From NCBI GenBank assembly GCA_910579925.1, contig CAJTVY010000055.1, positions 1 to 18,262 on the forward strand: DNA of 18,262 bases. The letters are read 5' to 3'. The DNA comes from an uncultured Dorea sp. Its GTDB lineage: Bacteria > Bacillota > Clostridia > Lachnospirales > Lachnospiraceae. Each line of letters opens with the position of its first letter. The first letter of the stretch is position 1. Of this stretch, positions 15,305 through 18,262 are shown piece by piece. The translations under genes were made by a program, and so were the position numbers. The notes under the pieces were generated by a model. That model worked only from the letters and a program-made list of their open reading frames with translations, was not told the DNA's origin and did no database searches.

Positions 15305-15993
15305 ACGAATTCTCCTTCCTGGAATCTTGCCTCTGCATAAGTAACGCCATTTTCAAAACGGGCTTTTGTAAAATATATTTTTTCTCCTTTTACGATCTTA
15401 TACGCCGTAGGATATCCTTCTCCGTCAAGCATCCGGATATAATCGTAAATCTGCCGCTGTGATAGTCCGGCAGGCAGCTCGCTTTGCTCTGGTTTTCTTC
15501 GTTTGAATACAGTCGGCCTCCCCTTCTGTTCAACCGGTTTTATCCTTTCTGTAAGAAATCTTGGAATCATATGTTCAAAAACAATATCCGATACTCTTTT
15601 TAGGATCTCCCCAGCGCTGCCTGCGCTTATATCTAACGGCTCCTTTAGATATACCGCCCCTGTGTCCACACCGGAATCCACCTTAATGGCAGATATCATG
15701 GTATGATATATTCCCCTGACAAGCAGATTCTGCAAGGGGCTTCCGCCTCTTCCAAACGGCAGATCCGTCATATGAAACACTACACAATTAAAATTTGAAT
15801 AGATGTCCTCAGGAATGATCCATGACCAATGGGGAAAAAAGATAAAATCCGGATGATATGACTCAGTCAAATCATATGTCAATTCCCGCCTGTCGGTTAT
15901 CATCTTAATCTCATGGTCTGGAAACCGCTCCCACAACTTGCGGCAGTTTTCAATATTCCATTCCTTTATTGTCGCAATTAAAATTTTACTCAT
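15301..15993 (-). CDS. Formyltransferase-family protein of a nonulosonic-acid locus
   Basis: A 230-residue protein with the formyltransferase fold, shorter than methionyl-tRNA formyltransferase (about 315). The catalytic region reads VVFHMTDLPFGRGGSPLQNLL (two adjoining parts): His74 and the loop DLPxGRGGSP correspond to HxSLLPxxRGxxP, and Asp110 in DSGVDTG corresponds to the catalytic Asp. The Asn two residues before the His in classical enzymes is Val72. The expected role is transfer of a formyl group from 10-formyl-tetrahydrofolate to an amino sugar. A C-terminal part (about 150-230) resembles a small accessory domain, with YDYIRMLDGEGYPTAYK. GGGG lies about 9 nt before the ATG, and its stop overlaps the start of the deacetylase gene. 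Confidence 0.82.
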   Translation of the reverse strand: MSKILIATIKEWNIENCRKLWERFPDHEIKMITDRRELTYDLTESYHPDFIFFPHWSWIIPEDIYSNFNCVVFHMTDLPFGRGGSPLQNLLVRGIYHTMISAIKVDSGVDTGAVYLKEPLDISAGSAGEILKRVSDIVFEHMIPRFLTERIKPVEQKGRPTVFKRRKPEQSELPAGLSQRQIYDYIRMLDGEGYPTAYKIVKGEKIYFTKARFENGVTYAEARFQEGEFV

Positions 15994-15997
15994 TTAA

Positions 15998-16181
15998 AAT
16001 CCCCGTATTTTTTGTTGATATCTTCTTAAAAAATCACCAATGTTATCCGTCCACGAAAAATCAATCTGATTTCATCCCAGTGGGATTTAAAAAGCTTCAC
16101 GGCGGCGCCATTAAGTTTCTGATACGTCGTCTCGGATGTCTCGATATTCGGATCAAAACTGCCTGGAAACCAGATGGACAT
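15998..16181 (-). pseudogene. Unidentified frameshifted fragment
   Basis: A 51-codon frame at 16026-16181 starts MSIWFPGSFDPNIETSETT and continues into KLNGAAVKLFKSHWDEIRL. A second frame then encodes DFSWTDNIGDFLRRYQQK, which looks like a continuation after a frameshift near 16060. I do not recognise the family. It may be a decayed gene of the glycan locus. Chance coding cannot be excluded. Confidence 0.3.
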
Positions 16182-16331
16182 AGTTATAACTCACTACACA
16201 TTCTTATTATTCGTCAGATAAAGGAGCCCCCCAGACTGTCCGAAAACCTGATTTTTAGGCATATTTTTAGCCCTTTTCTTTCATCCATGTCATTGAAAAC
16301 TGAATAAAATACACAGGATGAAGAAAGAGGC

Positions 16332-16488
16332 TTATCCACCATAAATATAAAGCTTGTATAGGCTTTTCGGATCATAGGATGGACGACCTTCCACAGCCAC
16401 AGCTTTTACACCGTATTTCTTTATGTCAAGACGCTCCACAAACGCATCTATTATTCTTGCAATACTTTCTTCATCTACAAATGCCTCT
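16332..16488 (-). mobile_element. IS1182-type transposase, N-terminal remnant
   Basis: A frame of about 50 codons reads AFVDEESIARIIDAFVERLD, then a short linker, then EGRPSYDPKSLYKLYIYGG before a stop at 16332-16334. This is the N-terminal domain pattern of IS1182-family transposases (DEDHPVRVIDAFV ... GRPPYDPKDLLKLYIYGY in intact members). The element is broken at YIYG, where NRIRSSR normally follows, and the start codon and first residues are missing (a TGA lies just upstream). About 50 of the usual 450-550 residues remain. The sequence directly after the stop leads to IS-like terminal sequence at about 16220-16270, so a large internal deletion is likely. Confidence 0.75.
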
Positions 16489-16501
16489 CAAGAACAGCAC
16501 A

Positions 16502-16948
16502 TCAGCTTGGTAAACTCAGGTCAAATTCTAATTGCCGATACTTTTCTTGAAACCCATTCTTAATAAAGCAACAAAGCGATGCTGAATTCGTCGGCTTTAC
16601 CTTTCCAATCAGTTTTGTTACTTCTGGATAATCTTCCAAAACTTGTTGCTTCACAAGTTGAATGATGCTTTTGCCGTAGCCACACCCCCGGTTATACTTT
16701 GAAATGCTATAACTAATCTCCGCTGTATTGTCATTTATCGTAAGCCTAATCTGACCAATCGGCTTATCATCGGACATAAGGATATACTGAACTTGATTAG
16801 GATAATTCATCATCTCAGTGAACCATGCTATATGTTCTTCATACCGAATAGCAGCAGTACAAAAAGCATTTGTTCTTACCTCCTCATCATTCACCCACTC
16901 AAATAAAATATCTATATCAGACGGCTTTGCTCTTCTTAAATAAAGCAT
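16502..16948 (-). CDS. GNAT-family N-acetyltransferase (PseH-like)
   Basis: A 148-residue GNAT enzyme that transfers acetyl from acetyl-CoA. The N-terminus LRRAKPSDIDILFEWVND is the classical strand-helix start of ribosomal-protein-type and PseH acetyltransferases. The pyrophosphate-binding turn is RGCGYGKSIIQLV (about residues 91-103), and the C-terminal NSASLCCFIKNGF segment is the usual final helix-strand. It begins 12 nt after the pseI stop with AGGAAG before its ATG. By context it is the enzyme acetylating the 4-amino group of UDP-4-amino-4,6-dideoxy-altrose-NAc (the PseH step). Acylation of another amino sugar is possible, because GNAT specificity cannot be read from sequence. Confidence 0.8.
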   Translation of the reverse strand: MLYLRRAKPSDIDILFEWVNDEEVRTNAFCTAAIRYEEHIAWFTEMMNYPNQVQYILMSDDKPIGQIRLTINDNTAEISYSISKYNRGCGYGKSIIQLVKQQVLEDYPEVTKLIGKVKPTNSASLCCFIKNGFQEKYRQLEFDLSLPS

Positions 16949-16960
16949 ATCAAATCTTCC

Positions 16961-17992
16961 TCATAATAAATCTTCCTTTGTCAAAAAAGCGCCGAACTCT
17001 ATGTTCCGCTTGCTTTTTTTACCAATTAGTTCCTTTAAATATTTAGGCGGCAGGCCGTATCCAGGACGAATCACACGGATATTATCGAATGAAAAAAGGT
17101 CTCCAGATTTTATATCCTTGACAGCAAATATACTTCTTCTGAATACCGTAGACAACTTCTCTCCATCTGTTAAAGTATAGTCCGGTCCTTTAGAAATCAG
17201 CTTTGCATTCCTAATATCCACAACCATCTGCGCAAACTCATCCATAGTCATGCTGAACTTACTGTCCGCACTCTCAACGCCTTCTAACTTTATGTGTTTT
17301 TCAACAACACAAGCCCCTAAAGCTACTCCGATAACTGCTCCAAGACTTCCCATACTATGATCTGACAAGCCCACGGGAACGCCGAATCTTTCCTTCATGT
17401 CAGGAATATTCCCAAGATGCATGTCTGCCCACGGAGCCGGATATTCACTGCAACATTTCAAAAGAACAATCTGATCATTGCCTACATGTCTACATGCGTC
17501 TATCGCCTCCTGTATTTCTTCGAGACTCCCCATTCCTGTTGAGATAATGATTGGCTTGCCTTTTGCTGCCACATACTCTATCAAAGGAATGTCCACCAGT
17601 TCGAAACTTGCAATTTTATATGCCTCTGCTCCCAGATTTTCAAGGAAATCAACCGCTCCATGATCAAATGGCGTGGATAGGAAATCCATACCGCACAATT
17701 CACATTCCCGCTTAATCTTTTCTTGCCATTCGTAAGGCGTGCCTGCCTCTTTATAAAGGTCATACAACTTATACCCCTCCCACAGCCCGTCTCTTATTAT
17801 GAAATTATCATTGTCGCAGTCGATGGTTAGACTATCTGCTGTGTAGGTTTGAATTTTTAGGCAATCCGCACCGATTTTTGCGGTCTGTCGGACTATTTCT
17901 AATGCATGCTCAAGACTGCCGCCATGATTGGCGCTCATTTCAGCAATGATGTACACATCATTATTATTGATTTTTTCAAAAAGTTTAAACAT
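16961..17992 (-). CDS. pseI: Pseudaminic acid synthase (NeuB/PseI family)
   Basis: It condenses 2,4-diacetamido-2,4,6-trideoxy-L-altrose with phosphoenolpyruvate to give pseudaminic acid. The 343-residue product has an N-terminal TIM barrel beginning YIIAEMSANHGGS with LKIQTYTADSLTID, STPFDHGAVDFL, YKIASFELVDIPLI, IISTGMG, VGLSDHSMG and VEKHIKLE, all typical of PseI rather than sialic acid NeuB. The C-terminal SAF domain (about 285-343) has FRRSIFAVKDIKSGD and IRPGYGLPPKYL. The start at 17992 is set by GAGAGGGG seven nt upstream and the family N-terminus; an in-frame ATG at 18076 would add 28 residues that overlap degraded sequence. It is followed at 12 nt by the GNAT gene. Confidence 0.9.
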   Translation of the reverse strand: MFKLFEKINNNDVYIIAEMSANHGGSLEHALEIVRQTAKIGADCLKIQTYTADSLTIDCDNDNFIIRDGLWEGYKLYDLYKEAGTPYEWQEKIKRECELCGMDFLSTPFDHGAVDFLENLGAEAYKIASFELVDIPLIEYVAAKGKPIIISTGMGSLEEIQEAIDACRHVGNDQIVLLKCCSEYPAPWADMHLGNIPDMKERFGVPVGLSDHSMGSLGAVIGVALGACVVEKHIKLEGVESADSKFSMTMDEFAQMVVDIRNAKLISKGPDYTLTDGEKLSTVFRRSIFAVKDIKSGDLFSFDNIRVIRPGYGLPPKYLKELIGKKSKRNIEFGAFLTKEDLL

Positions 17993-18014
17993 TAACTTAC
18001 CCCTCTCAGGAAAT

Positions 18015-18262
18015 CTATTTAATATTTCTCTTGAATACAGGATCAACCTTTCCCCCCAGAAGAATGTCGTCCGCATAATACTGTAGCGAGAGCCGCTGCC
18101 ATCGCCACGCCGTCCCCTCCAAACGTCGTAGAAACAAACACGCTTCTACGCCATGCGTGTCAAGGAAATCAACGGCCTCGGCCGCCATGAATCTTAAAAT
18201 AGTCATTATCACAGTAAATCTTTCCGTCTCCAGTTTCCGTTGACATCCTTAACCAGCAGTTC
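18015..18262 (-). pseudogene. Decayed upstream gene, possibly a class III aminotransferase fragment (continues past edge)
   Basis: Upstream of pseI no frame is open across the region. One frame (18029-18155) reads SVFVSTTFGGDGVAMAAALATV, which resembles the FxSTTFGGExLSLAAALAT segment of glutamate-1-semialdehyde-aminomutase-like class III aminotransferases; such proteins occur in nonulosonic-acid loci. It stops soon afterwards, and a different frame runs to 18015. A third frame at the window edge ends with a TGA near 18211. I read this as a frameshifted gene remnant. The assignment rests on one short motif and the window edge prevents confirmation. Confidence 0.4.

Larger units (their letters stand above)
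15994..16501. other. Degenerate 508-bp gap with IS remnant and fragment
   Basis: There is no intact gene between the GNAT and formyltransferase genes. It contains the IS1182-type transposase remnant (16332-16488), a stretch at 16220-16270 whose CCCCCCAGACTGTC and following bases resemble the 3' end of such elements, and the unidentified fragment at 15998-16181. It interrupts an otherwise tightly packed operon. Confidence 0.55.

Noticed and set aside
15969..16307. A 112-residue plus-strand frame in the gap between GNAT and formyltransferase genes
   Set aside because: No ribosome binding site or family pattern; the opposite strand holds recognisable remnants.
17993..18076. An upstream ATG at 18076 for pseI
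   Set aside because: It adds 28 residues not seen in PseI proteins and overlaps degraded sequence, whereas the ATG at 17992 has a strong ribosome binding site.
1..18262. CRISPR array, tRNA or rRNA genes
   Set aside because: No regularly spaced repeats and no tRNA or rRNA signature stretches were seen on either strand.

Overview
The window reads as a chromosomal segment of a low-GC Bacillota, most likely a clostridial gut-type bacterium (Lachnospiraceae-like). The basis is the str-operon order rpsL-rpsG-fusA-tuf, strong AGGAGG-type ribosome binding sites, a GTG-started rpsG, and the relatives suggested by the accessory genes. Every gene I can support lies on the minus strand, so transcription runs from high to low coordinates. 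No tRNA, rRNA or CRISPR array was seen.

Region 1 (1-4201) is housekeeping. It holds the 5' 226 codons of tuf (cut by the window edge), fusA, rpsG and rpsL, with a good sigma-A-type promoter and a perfect leader hairpin upstream of rpsL. Region 2 (4226-5354) holds a palindrome-rich element of about 150 bp with imperfect terminal inverted repeats, ending at the stop codon of an intact-looking tyrosine recombinase. In many related genomes rpoC lies just upstream of rpsL. Its absence suggests that foreign DNA entered, or a rearrangement occurred, at this boundary.

Region 3 (5615-11304) is the most interesting part. It is a compact three-gene operon: a 1430-residue HD plus Hsp90-like GHKL ATPase protein, a translationally coupled ImmA/IrrE-like protein whose HExxH zinc motif is destroyed, and a two-helix DUF4231/SLATT-type membrane protein. 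A terminator-like hairpin lies in the leader and a strong terminator abuts the last stop codon. The layout of large ATP-dependent sensor, degenerate adaptor and small membrane effector, beside an integrase, suggests an undescribed anti-phage or abortive system. This is inference from architecture.

Region 4 (11362-18262) is a surface or flagellar nonulosonic-acid (pseudaminic-type) locus that has been eroded. In transcription order it contains a decayed aminotransferase-like fragment, PseI, a GNAT (PseH-like), an IS1182-type transposase remnant, a formyltransferase, a PIG-L deacetylase ending in a G9 tract, a truncated second formyltransferase, PseG, a multiply deleted AAA-ATPase/PD-(D/E)XK pseudogene, and a UDP-glucuronate 4-epimerase. 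The deacetylase plus formyltransferase pair suggests that an N-acetyl group is exchanged for N-formyl. PseB, PseC and PseF are not in the window and would be expected further upstream.
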